From contig DATIYM010000011.1 in NCBI GenBank assembly GCA_035517615.1, forward strand, positions 62,001 to 126,000: DNA of 64,000 nucleotides, read 5' to 3'. The position numbers and the translations under genes are program-made. This document shows positions 51,037-58,637 of this stretch, piece after piece (positions within the stretch are counted from its first letter, which is position 1; each line of letters opens with the position of its first letter). The DNA is from AG25 sp035517615. GTDB lineage: Bacteria > Gemmatimonadota > Gemmatimonadetes > Gemmatimonadales > GWC2-71-9. Under the pieces are notes generated by a model. That model worked only from the letters and a program-made list of their open reading frames with translations, was not told where the DNA came from and searched no databases.

Positions 51037-52101
51037 ATGCCCCTGCGCCCCCTCTATGGCCACGACCCTGTCCGGTCGCGGCTCGGACGTGCGATCCTCT
51101 CCCAGAAGCTCCCCCAGACCCTGCTACTCGTTGGTCGTCGGGGCGTCGGGAAGCAGCGGCTCGCCCTATGGATCGCCCAGTCGCTCCTGTGCGAACGACG
51201 CGGCCAAGACGGAGGGGCCTGTGGGAGCTGCCCCTCGTGCCGGCAAGTCACCGCCCTCGCTCATCCCGACCTGCACTGGTTCGTGCCGGTCGAGATCACG
51301 AAAAAGGGAGCCGACGCCGAAAAGCAGGTGGACCTGGTAGAGGAGGCGTTGGGGGAAGAAATGGCGGCGCGCCGCGAACAGCTGTGGCAACCGCCGTCGG
51401 GAATGGCAAGCCACGGGATAGCCTCGGTGCGGCTCCTGGCCCGGTCGCTTCAGCTGACCCCGGCCATGGGACGGTACAAGGTGTTCATCGTGGGCGACGC
51501 CGAGCGGCTCACGCCGCAAAAGGGCAATCCCGAAGCGGCGAACGCCTTACTCAAGGCCCTGGAAGAACCGCCTCGGGATTCGTTCATCCTGCTCACGAGC
51601 GCGGATCCCGACGCGCTGCTCCCGACGATCCTGTCCCGGGTGGTTCGGGTAACGGTCCTGCGGCAGCCGGACAGTGTCATGACAGAATTCGCGCAGAACG
51701 AGCTCGGGATCAAGGATGCGCGCCGCATCGAGGCCCTGATCCGATCCGCGGACGGCTCGATCGGCAGAATGGTCGAGCTCGCCGCTGCCGGGGCGACGGG
51801 GGATGACGGGAACGCCTCCGCGCTGGAAACGCTTCTGGAGAGTGGCGGGTCGCCGGTCGACCGCTATGCCCGGGCCCTGTCCCAGACGCCGTTCCAGGCA
51901 CGAGGCGGGTTTACCGGCCTACTCGATGGGCTACTTCTGCAGCTGCGGGCGCGGGCCCGCCGTGGTGGCGATACGCAGGCGCTGGTCGCCGCGATCGCGC
52001 GGGTGCTCGAGACGCGAGAGCTCGCCCAGGGTAATGTGAATCCCCAACTCCTCACCGCGCTGCTGGGTGAAGAGCTGCAATCCGATCGGAGAGGGGCGTG
52101 A
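51037..52101 (+). CDS. holB: DNA polymerase III subunit delta' (HolB-like)
   Basis: 354 residues from ATG 51037 (an upstream start at 50971 adds non-family residues). Clamp-loader AAA+ subunit. Features: MPLRPLYGHDPVRSRLGRAI, a Walker-A-like VGRRGVGKQRLALWIAQSLL, a zinc-type CGSCPSCRQV, YKVFIVGDAERLTPQKGNPE, ANALLKALEEPPRDSFILLT and the sensor-like LPTILSRVVRV. The usual SRC motif (arginine finger) reads SRV, keeping the Arg but not the Cys. The stop overlaps moaC by 4 bp. Confidence 0.9.
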   Translation: MPLRPLYGHDPVRSRLGRAILSQKLPQTLLLVGRRGVGKQRLALWIAQSLLCERRGQDGGACGSCPSCRQVTALAHPDLHWFVPVEITKKGADAEKQVDLVEEALGEEMAARREQLWQPPSGMASHGIASVRLLARSLQLTPAMGRYKVFIVGDAERLTPQKGNPEAANALLKALEEPPRDSFILLTSADPDALLPTILSRVVRVTVLRQPDSVMTEFAQNELGIKDARRIEALIRSADGSIGRMVELAAAGATGDDGNASALETLLESGGSPVDRYARALSQTPFQARGGFTGLLDGLLLQLRARARRGGDTQALVAAIARVLETRELAQGNVNPQLLTALLGEELQSDRRGA

Positions 52102-52580
52102 AGCTCACGCACATCGACGCAGCGGGCCGGGCGCAAATGGTCGACGTGGGATCCAAGCCCGTGACCGAGCGGACGGCGGCGGCAGAAGGCGTGATTCGGA
52201 TGTCGGATGAGGCGTTCCGCCTCATTCGCGAAGCGGCGCTCCCCAAAGGGGATGTGCTCGCCGTTTCGGAAATCGCGGGCACGCTCGCCGCAAAACGCAC
52301 GGCGGAACTGGTTCCGCTCTGCCATCCGCTCGGGCTCGATCACGTCACAGTGGCAGCGAGCCTCGAGCCAGAGCTGCCCGGTGTCCGGGTGCGGGCGAGC
52401 ACAAAAGTGACGGGGCGCACAGGAGTCGAGATGGAGGCGCTCACGGCCGTCTCGGTGGCGCTGCTTACCGTGTACGACATGGTAAAAGCAGTAGATCGAG
52501 GGATGGAGATCGCGCAGGTCCATCTCGTCGAGAAGACCGGCGGGACGAACGGGGATTGGCGGCGGCCGGCACGCGCTTGA
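52098..52580 (+). CDS. moaC: Cyclic pyranopterin monophosphate synthase MoaC
   Basis: 160 residues, GTG start overlapping holB (GTGA). Second step of molybdopterin synthesis, acting on the MoaA product. Motifs: MVDVGSKPVTERTAAAEG, LAAKRTAELVPLCHPLGLDH, VRASTKVTGRTGVEMEALTA and YDMVKAVDRGMEI with the catalytic Lys/Asp region. The length is normal. No other molybdenum-cofactor gene is visible, so the remainder lies elsewhere. Confidence 0.96.
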   Translation: MKLTHIDAAGRAQMVDVGSKPVTERTAAAEGVIRMSDEAFRLIREAALPKGDVLAVSEIAGTLAAKRTAELVPLCHPLGLDHVTVAASLEPELPGVRVRASTKVTGRTGVEMEALTAVSVALLTVYDMVKAVDRGMEIAQVHLVEKTGGTNGDWRRPARA

Positions 52581-52646
52581 TGTGATGTTGAACACACGGC
52601 GCGAGTCTTGCGACTGACGCGAACGCCTTTTTACGAGGAGACGCCG

Positions 52647-53291
52647 ATGCACACACGAACCCAGCGAATGATGCAGCGGGGGGGATTCATTCTCCTCGGC
52701 TCCATCGTTGTCGGCACTATCGCGGGGTGGGCACATCGCGCCTCAGCTGACGACCAGCCTGCACCGGTCACGGCGCCCGCGCTGCTCGGTGAGCTGCGCA
52801 CGCTTTCCCAATCGCTCGAAGCCACCCGCGGCGAGCTGGCTGTCGCGCGCTTACAGCTCGAGCGTGCCAACGCGATTATCGATTATTCACGGCAATACAA
52901 CATCCCGGCCGATCTGGCGGCGGCGATTTACGATGTAGCGCTGTCCGAAGGCGTCGATCCGGGGTTGACATTCAGACTCGTGAAGACCGAGTCCGGGTTC
53001 AATCCGAACGCGAAGAGCAAGGTCGGCGCCGTGGGTTATACCCAGGTCCTGCCGAGCACGGCGCGCCTGTACGAACCCGGCCTCACCGACAGGCAGCTGT
53101 TCGACCGCAATACCAATCTGCGTCTTGGGTTCCGGTATTTGCGCGACCTGCTCGAACGCTACGACGGCAACCTGCGTCTCGCCCTGCTCGCGTACAACCG
53201 TGGGCCGGGGAAGGTGCAGGAGCTGCTCGATGCCGGACGAGACCCGCAGAACGGCTATTCGACGGCGATCATGAAGGGATACAAGCGGTAA
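52647..53291 (+). CDS. Lytic transglycosylase (SLT domain), membrane-anchored
   Basis: 214 residues from ATG 52647, preceded by GAGGAGA. One N-terminal hydrophobic segment (GGFILLGSIVVGTIAGW) acts as signal or anchor; a short helical linker follows (about 45-80). SLT domain about 85-214: VKTESGFNPNAKSKVGAVGY with the catalytic Glu, QVLPSTARLY, FRYLRDLLERYDGN and LALLAYNRGPGKV. Cleaves peptidoglycan glycan strands with 1,6-anhydro formation. It faces a second lytic transglycosylase gene across a shared hairpin. Confidence 0.9.
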   Translation: MHTRTQRMMQRGGFILLGSIVVGTIAGWAHRASADDQPAPVTAPALLGELRTLSQSLEATRGELAVARLQLERANAIIDYSRQYNIPADLAAAIYDVALSEGVDPGLTFRLVKTESGFNPNAKSKVGAVGYTQVLPSTARLYEPGLTDRQLFDRNTNLRLGFRYLRDLLERYDGNLRLALLAYNRGPGKVQELLDAGRDPQNGYSTAIMKGYKR

Positions 53292-53300
53292 GCCGGTGTT

Positions 53301-53328
53301 GACCCCGGGGGCACCGCCCCCGGGTCAG
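53301..53328. terminator. Bidirectional hairpin between convergent transglycosylase genes
   Basis: TGACCCCGGGGGC pairs with GCCCCCGGGTCA (one bulged C) around an ACC loop: a very stable stem of about 12 bp. It lies 9 bp after the plus-strand stop and 10 bp before the minus-strand stop. No long U-run on either side, so Rho-independent action is likely only in part. Confidence 0.7.
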
Positions 53329-53338
53329 CCGCTCTGAA

Positions 53339-54949
53339 TTACCTCGGCGGTATTCTCACCACCTGTCCAATCCTTATTACCGAATCGTTGGACAAGTCGT
53401 TGTAGTCGAGTAGCTCGCCCAATGACACGCCGTACTGACGCGCGATCTGGCTCAGGGTCTCGCCGGGCTGGACACGGTGGCTGCCCCCCGATCCGCCCGC
53501 TGAGGAGCTCTTCGACGCCGTCGCGCCGTGAGACCGGGAAACGGCACGGTACCGTGGCTCGGGCGGAACCGACCAGGCCGACGCGGGGACGATCCGACCG
53601 CTCATGGGAACGATGATGCGCTGCCCGGTGCGCAGGGCGCGCGGCCTGAGGCTCGGATTGGCTGATTGCAGCATCGCAACGCTCACCCGGTAGCGGCGCG
53701 CGATATCCCCCAGCGTCTGGCCCGGGGCGACGTAATGATCCACGAACGTGATACGCGCATTGACGGGCAGCGTGTCGTAGCGGGCCGCAACCTGCGTCCC
53801 CCGGCCGCGGGGAACCCGGACCACGACCGTGCGGCCGGGTGGGGTAATCCCACGCACGAACTGCGGATTCAGCTCCAGCACCGCGTCGACCGTCGTGTCC
53901 GCCAGGCGCGCGATGACGTCGAGCCCGGTGGCGTCCGAAACGGAAATTTCGTCGAACACGAGCGGCGCCATCGGCTGCACGTCGGTGAAGCCGTAGCGCG
54001 ACGGCTGCTTCGCGATGAACGACGCGGCAATGAGCTTGGGGACGTAGTCCCGCGTCTCGCGTCGCAAATAACGGCGGTCGGCAAGCTGGAAGAACGTGTT
54101 ATCGGTGATCGAGTCGGTTTCGCCCGGCAGCCGGCCCAGCCCGCGCTCGACTCTGCCCACGCCCGCGTTATAGGCCGCGGCGGCGAGATAGACGCTGCCG
54201 CCCAGGCGCTCGCGCAGGTCGGCCAGGTAATTCACGGCCGCTTCAGTCGCCCGGAACGGATCACGCCGTTCATCCACCCAGGGATCGACCGTCAGGCCGT
54301 AGAGGCGCCCCGTGCCGGCAATGAACTGCCACATTCCCACGGCGCGGGCCCGGCTCACCGCGGTGTTGGACAGACCGCTCTCGACCAGCGTCAGGTACAC
54401 GAGATCTTCGGGTAATCCTTTCGCGCGGAGCCGCTCGCGAATCATGCCCTCGTAGCGGCCAAGCCGGGCGAGCCAGATCTCGAACCGATCGTGCGCGTCG
54501 ACCTGAAAGAATTCGAGATATTCGAGCACTCGCCGGTTGGCGAGGTAATTGCCGACGTTGATGTCGAAGGTCGGCTCGCTCGCCGCGGCCGCAGCGGCGA
54601 TGGCCGCGTGGCCCTCGGCGGCGCCGAACAGATTCGCCGCTTCCCGCTCGACCTCTTCGCCCTTCACCTGGGGACCAGTCCGTGGCGCGTTAGCTGAGTC
54701 CGGTCGGCCGAGGCCGGGCTGGTGCAGGCTGTCGAGCACCGCCTGGTCCGCGGCCGAGTCACGGCCGGCGCGCGCGACGGCCGCGCCCATCGAATCCACG
54801 ATGAGCGCCGCGGCGTGCCCCGTATCGGGCGTGGCGGGATGGAGTGCCGTGGGACCGACACCCGTGCGCGCACCGCCTCCGCAGGCGGCGAGAGCGGCGC
54901 ACAGTACGACGGCGCCGTAGCGGAACCCACTCGACAAAAAGCGAAGCAT
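53339..54949 (-). CDS. LysM-containing lytic transglycosylase (MltD-like lipoprotein)
   Basis: 536 residues from ATG 54949. Lipoprotein signal (LCAALAACGGG, lipobox LAAC); a linker; an SLT domain at about 155-300 (DLVYLTLVESGLSNTAVSRA with catalytic Glu, GMWQFIAGTGRLYGLTVDPW, AAAAYNAGVGRV); and two LysM-type repeats (about 420-465: YVAPGQTLGDIARRYRVSVA; about 490-535: RVQPGETLSQIARQYGVSLG). This is the MltD architecture, binding peptidoglycan through LysM. The ATG shares one base with the stop of the upstream small gene (TGATG). Confidence 0.93.
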   Translation of the reverse strand: MLRFLSSGFRYGAVVLCAALAACGGGARTGVGPTALHPATPDTGHAAALIVDSMGAAVARAGRDSAADQAVLDSLHQPGLGRPDSANAPRTGPQVKGEEVEREAANLFGAAEGHAAIAAAAAASEPTFDINVGNYLANRRVLEYLEFFQVDAHDRFEIWLARLGRYEGMIRERLRAKGLPEDLVYLTLVESGLSNTAVSRARAVGMWQFIAGTGRLYGLTVDPWVDERRDPFRATEAAVNYLADLRERLGGSVYLAAAAYNAGVGRVERGLGRLPGETDSITDNTFFQLADRRYLRRETRDYVPKLIAASFIAKQPSRYGFTDVQPMAPLVFDEISVSDATGLDVIARLADTTVDAVLELNPQFVRGITPPGRTVVVRVPRGRGTQVAARYDTLPVNARITFVDHYVAPGQTLGDIARRYRVSVAMLQSANPSLRPRALRTGQRIIVPMSGRIVPASAWSVPPEPRYRAVSRSHGATASKSSSAGGSGGSHRVQPGETLSQIARQYGVSLGELLDYNDLSNDSVIRIGQVVRIPPR

Positions 54950-55371
54950 CAGCGCGCCAGGTAGTTCCCCAGGATTCGGTTGGTCGCGTTCAGGACCGCG
55001 AGAGCCGCGCCGCGTGGCGCGTCCTGCTCCGTCAGATAGGACCCCACGAGCCGCGAATTCGTTTCCGCCGCCCGCGCCGAGAGCGAAACGATGATCACCA
55101 GAGCATCGAACGCCCGCACCGCCTTTACCCCGAGCACTTCGAACGCCACCCTGGGTTGCGAGGCCCGCTCGAGCGCCCGCACGGCCGCCTGAGCCGAGCA
55201 GCGGAGCTCCCCCGCCTGTGAGTTCACACCCTCGGATTCGCCGATGAATTGCCGTCCGTCGGACCAAGAGAGTACCACCCGCGCTCGGCAATGACCGCTT
55301 GCCAGCCGCTCAAAAGAAAAATCCTGGAAACGCAGCCGCTCGGGGTAGTGCGGACCGACGGGCGCTGCCAC
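54949..55371 (-). CDS. Conserved-looking hypothetical protein
   Basis: 140 residues, GTG start; I do not recognise it. One predicted alpha/beta domain: FEVLGVKAVRAFDALVIIV reads as a strand-helix-strand and GAALAVLNATNRILGNYLA as a final helix. The spacing GESEGV...A...AVRALERA...AVLNATN recalls the allosteric domain of LeuA-type acyltransferases, but that is a weak impression. Coupled to the MltD-like gene by TGATG overlap, so joint expression is likely. Confidence 0.55.
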   Translation of the reverse strand: MAAPVGPHYPERLRFQDFSFERLASGHCRARVVLSWSDGRQFIGESEGVNSQAGELRCSAQAAVRALERASQPRVAFEVLGVKAVRAFDALVIIVSLSARAAETNSRLVGSYLTEQDAPRGAALAVLNATNRILGNYLAR

Positions 55372-55414
55372 AGATTGACTCAGCCTGCCGACGTTCTAGG
55401 GAGCACAACCGAGC

Positions 55415-55660
55415 TCAGGCCAGGCGCGCGGCCAGCAGCTCGGAAAGGGCGGCGTCGGGAATACGTTCCGCCTGAATGAACAACGACGACTTTGATGTCG
55501 CTTCCAAGGGATAGAGCGTCCAGAGTGCCCGACTCCGTGGCTGTCCGGACGCCGCCCGGAACGACAATACCAGCTGCCATGCCTGTGTGTTGGGTGGACG
55601 CTCGGCGGCTGCGTCCACATGCCAGACCTGATCGCCGTGTGCGATCACTCTCCAAGGCAT
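55415..55660 (-). CDS. Small hypothetical protein
   Basis: 81 residues starting MPWRVIAHGDQVWHVDAAAE, rich in Trp, Ala and Arg, with strand-like segments (AWQLVLSFRAA, LWTLYPLEATS) and a short helical end. No family recognised. Its composition is protein-like rather than a shadow, and a well-placed promoter lies 33 bp upstream of the ATG. It is followed after 43 bp by the 140-residue gene and the MltD gene on the same strand. Confidence 0.55.
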   Translation of the reverse strand: MPWRVIAHGDQVWHVDAAAERPPNTQAWQLVLSFRAASGQPRSRALWTLYPLEATSKSSLFIQAERIPDAALSELLAARLA

Positions 55661-55692
55661 TCACGACCCCGGTCAACTTTCGTTGGCCCCGC

Positions 55693-55721
55693 AATATGGG
55701 GCTCGCGTTATGGACGGTCAA
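55693..55721 (-). promoter_or_regulatory. Predicted sigma70-type promoter for the small-gene/MltD operon
   Basis: On the minus strand TTGACC (55716-55721) and CATATT (55693-55698) are separated by 17 bases. TTGACC matches the -35 consensus at five of six positions and CATATT the -10 at four of six. The next gene start is at 55660. Confidence 0.5.
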
Positions 55722-55787
55722 CAATACTAAAGGAAAACGCGCGTCCGCCACGTATCGGCGATACGCAGCGGATCGCGCATGCGCGCG

Positions 55788-55803
55788 TGTGACGCGCGTC
55801 ACT
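55788..55803. promoter_or_regulatory. CRP/FNR-like palindromic operator candidate
   Basis: TGTGACGCGCGTCACT contains the perfect 14-base palindrome GTGACGCGCGTCAC and fits TGTGA-N6-TCAC(A) of the CRP family. It is 19 bp past the ilvE stop and about 67 bp upstream of the -35 of the minus-strand promoter above. Confidence 0.35.
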
Positions 55804-55821
55804 TTTCCGAGTTGAGTGGGC

Positions 55822-56685
55822 TCAGTCGCCCCGCGTGGCGAGAACCTTGAACCGGCGGGCGAGCTCCTTGGTGATCGGACCGGGAACTCCCGCGCCGATC
55901 TTGCGCGCATCGAGCTTCGTCACGCCGATGATTTCGGCGGCCGTGCCGGTGAGGAATACCTCGTCCGCGGTATAGAGGTCATAGCGATTGAGCGGTGTTT
56001 CATACGCGGCGTAGTCCGCTTCGCGCGCCAGCTCGAGCACGGCGTCACGCGTGACGCCGCGCAGAATGCCGGCGTAGGCGGGCGGCGTCCGCAGTATCCC
56101 CTTCGAGACGACGAACAGATTCATGCCGCTCGCTTCCGCCACAAAACCCGCCGAGTCGAGCATGATGACTTCGTCCACACCGGCCCCGATCCCCTCCACC
56201 TTGGCGAGGATGTGCGACAGGTAGTTCAGCGACTTGATACGCGGCGACAGGCTTTCGTGATGATTGATCGGCGTCGCCGACGACATCGCGATCAGCCCTT
56301 TGTCGTAGCGATCCGCGGGCCAAAGCTGAATGTGGTCGACGATACAGATGACCGACGGCGTGCCGCATTTCCTCGGATCGAGCCCCAGGTCCCCGATGCC
56401 GCGGGTGACGACGAGCCGGATGTAGGCATCGTCGATTCCGCTCTTCGCGACCGCCTCTTCCATGAGCCGACCCATCGCGTCCGGAGCGAGCGGGATCTCG
56501 ATCCACGCGGCTTTGGCCGATGCGTACAGCCGCTCGAGATGCTGATGCATCCGGAAAATCCGGCGATTATAGACGCGAATCCCCTCGAATACGCCGTCGC
56601 CGTACAGCAGGCCGTGGTCGAAGACCGAGACCTTCGCGCTCGCCTTGTCGTAGTACTGCCCGTCGATCCAGATCGTGGGTGCCAT
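55822..56685 (-). CDS. ilvE: Branched-chain amino-acid aminotransferase (class IV)
   Basis: 287 residues. PLP enzyme interconverting branched-chain amino and keto acids. Class IV features: FDHGLLYGDGVFEGIRVYNR, YIRLVVTRGIGDLGLDPR, the PLP-lysine region IKSLNYLSHILAKVEG, AEASGMNLFVV and LTGTAAEIIGVTKLDARKIG. D-alanine aminotransferase or aminodeoxychorismate lyase are alternatives of the same fold, but the motifs favour IlvE. The start is ATG 56685. It is separated from the ergothioneine genes by 131 bp on the same strand. Confidence 0.9.
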   Translation of the reverse strand: MAPTIWIDGQYYDKASAKVSVFDHGLLYGDGVFEGIRVYNRRIFRMHQHLERLYASAKAAWIEIPLAPDAMGRLMEEAVAKSGIDDAYIRLVVTRGIGDLGLDPRKCGTPSVICIVDHIQLWPADRYDKGLIAMSSATPINHHESLSPRIKSLNYLSHILAKVEGIGAGVDEVIMLDSAGFVAEASGMNLFVVSKGILRTPPAYAGILRGVTRDAVLELAREADYAAYETPLNRYDLYTADEVFLTGTAAEIIGVTKLDARKIGAGVPGPITKELARRFKVLATRGD

Positions 56686-56816
56686 GGGTCGTCCTGTTTG
56701 CAGGGAGGCTACTTGAAATGCCTCTGTTTGTCCACGACACGACGAGCTCGTACGCTATCCAGGGGAGACGCGCGTCCACCGACGTCAGCCGCCGGCGGGC
56801 GGCGTGCTGTGCGAGG

Positions 56817-57326
56817 TCAAAATGGTTGGCTGGTGACGATAATCCGCTGTCGAATCGCGCCGATGTGATATCCGATGTGGGCAATGGCCCCGAGCGTCCC
56901 GCCAATCGCGTCTTCCGACCAGTCCGATTGCGTCTCGATCGTCAACGTCAGGTCCGTATATCCGGCTCTCAACGCCTGCTGAATCTTGCGCCACTGCGCG
57001 TCATCCACCGCCGTTACGGTCCAGCTGCGCGTGCGATCCTTGGACACCGGTGAAACGGCTTCGCCGCGAATCCACGCCCGGTAAATGTCCAGCGTGGTCA
57101 GGAGGTGCTGCACGTGGCCGGCAATGGTCGATCCATTGGGCCCGAGTGGACGCGAGGCATCGCGCGCGGGCAGCTGCTCCAGCGTGCCGAGCAGCCCCGG
57201 CGCCGGGGCACGCTCCGTGAAATAGCTCCACGGACCCGGCGGACCCTCGAACGCCTCCTTCAGGATCCGGGTGCACTGGGTGATGAGCATTCCGGACGTC
57301 GATTCGGCCCTCCCGACATGCGTCAT
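56817..57326 (-). CDS. DinB-superfamily protein
   Basis: 169 residues (a start at 57290 is also possible). Four-helix DinB/YfiT fold with metal histidines in GHVQHLLTTL near the middle and AHIGYHIGAIRQ near the end. DinB proteins include thiol-dependent transferases and metal-binding stress proteins. EgtB itself contains a DinB-like N-terminal domain, and this separate gene lies only 3 bp downstream of egtB, so a link with ergothioneine or another low-molecular-weight thiol is suggested by position. Confidence 0.8.
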   Translation of the reverse strand: MTHVGRAESTSGMLITQCTRILKEAFEGPPGPWSYFTERAPAPGLLGTLEQLPARDASRPLGPNGSTIAGHVQHLLTTLDIYRAWIRGEAVSPVSKDRTRSWTVTAVDDAQWRKIQQALRAGYTDLTLTIETQSDWSEDAIGGTLGAIAHIGYHIGAIRQRIIVTSQPF

Positions 57327-57329
57327 GAG

Positions 57330-58637
57330 CTACCTCGCGAGGCGGATGCCCGAGAATTGCCAGCGAGCATCCGGGGGAAAGAAGTTGCGGTACGAGGGCC
57401 GGATGTGCGACCGCGGCGTCGCACACGAGCCGCCCCGCAGGACGATCTGACTGGACATGAATTTGGCGTTGTATTCGCCCAGCGCGCCCGCCACCGGCCG
57501 GTATCCCGGATACGGAGCGTAGGCGCTCTGCGTCCATTCCCATACGTCACCGAACAGCTGCGCCGGGCCCGACTCAGCGTGCACCGAGAGCGGCGCCGGA
57601 TGAAAATAGCCGTCCTCGACAAAGTTGCCCTCGACGCCCGCGTGCTCCGCCATCACTTCCCATTCAGCTTCGGTCGGGAGCCGCGCACCCGCCCAGCGCG
57701 CATAGGCGTCGGCCTCGTAAAAGCTCACGTGGCACACCGGTTCCGCATCGCGCACCGGCCGGACCCCGGAGAGCGTCATGCTCCCCCACTCGCCATCGCG
57801 CTCCTGCCAGTACAGCGGCGCGTTCCAGCCGCGCTCGCGCACCACGTTCCAGCCGTCCGACAACCACAGCTCGGGACGGCGATAGGCGTCGTCCGCCATG
57901 AACACGCGATACTCACCGCAGGTGATGAGCCGCGATCCCAGCTCGAATCCGTTCAGGAACACCGGATGGCGCGGCGACTCATTGTCGAACGCGAACCCCT
58001 CCCCGGCAAATCCGATCTCCCGCACGCCGGTGGGCCCGCGCACCCACCCGAGCGGCGGCGGATCGTTGAGCGCGAGCGGCGCCGCCACATCACGATAGAC
58101 CGGCTCGAGCGGATTGCAGGCGAACAGGTACTTGAGGTCGGTGAGGATCAGCTCCTGGTGCTGTTGCTCGTGGTGCAAGCCGAGCTCCACGACGCCCGCC
58201 AGCGACTCCTCTCCCGGTGCGCGCTCGAGTATGCCGAGCATCAGCTCGTCTACCGCCACACGATAGCGGCGGACTTCTTCGACCGTGGGACGCGAGAGCT
58301 TGCCGCGGTCAGGACGCGCGAACTGCGGTCCCACTGCGTTGTAGTAGGAATTGAACAGAAACTCGAATTGCGGATGGACCGGCCGGTAGCCACGGATCGC
58401 CGCTTTGAGCACGAACGTCTCGAAGAACCAGGTCGTGTGCGCCAGATGCCACTTCGCCGGACTCGCATCCGGCATCGACTGCACCACGTAATCCTCGATC
58501 GCAAGCGGCTCGACCAGCCATTCCGTGGCGCGGCGCACGGCTCGATAGCGCTCGGCCTGGCTTGCTCCACCGGGTAGTTGGGGGTGGGGCGCGGCAGCCC
58601 CGACCGCGTGCCCCGTCCGAGTGCGTGTTTCAGGCAT
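57330..58637 (-). CDS. egtB: Ergothioneine synthesis sulfoxide synthase EgtB
   Basis: 435 residues. Non-heme iron enzyme that joins a thiol donor and trimethyl-histidine to form the sulfoxide intermediate of ergothioneine. N-terminal DinB-like domain with WHLAHTTWFFE and GLHHEQQHQELILTDLKYLF giving the three iron histidines; C-terminal FGE-sulfatase/C-type-lectin-like domain (about 200-435) with RLPTEAEWEVMAEHA, GDVWEWTQSAYAPYPGYRPV and VLRGGSCATPRSHIR. The start overlaps egtD by 8 bp. EgtA, EgtC and EgtE are not nearby, so the sulfur donor cannot be deduced. Confidence 0.93.
   Translation of the reverse strand: MPETRTRTGHAVGAAAPHPQLPGGASQAERYRAVRRATEWLVEPLAIEDYVVQSMPDASPAKWHLAHTTWFFETFVLKAAIRGYRPVHPQFEFLFNSYYNAVGPQFARPDRGKLSRPTVEEVRRYRVAVDELMLGILERAPGEESLAGVVELGLHHEQQHQELILTDLKYLFACNPLEPVYRDVAAPLALNDPPPLGWVRGPTGVREIGFAGEGFAFDNESPRHPVFLNGFELGSRLITCGEYRVFMADDAYRRPELWLSDGWNVVRERGWNAPLYWQERDGEWGSMTLSGVRPVRDAEPVCHVSFYEADAYARWAGARLPTEAEWEVMAEHAGVEGNFVEDGYFHPAPLSVHAESGPAQLFGDVWEWTQSAYAPYPGYRPVAGALGEYNAKFMSSQIVLRGGSCATPRSHIRPSYRNFFPPDARWQFSGIRLAR

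Noticed and set aside
50722..51063. N-terminal 114-residue extension of the minus-strand kinase
   Set aside because: Overlaps the holB start, has no homology and lies in the intergenic AT-rich zone; GAF homology begins after GTG 50721.
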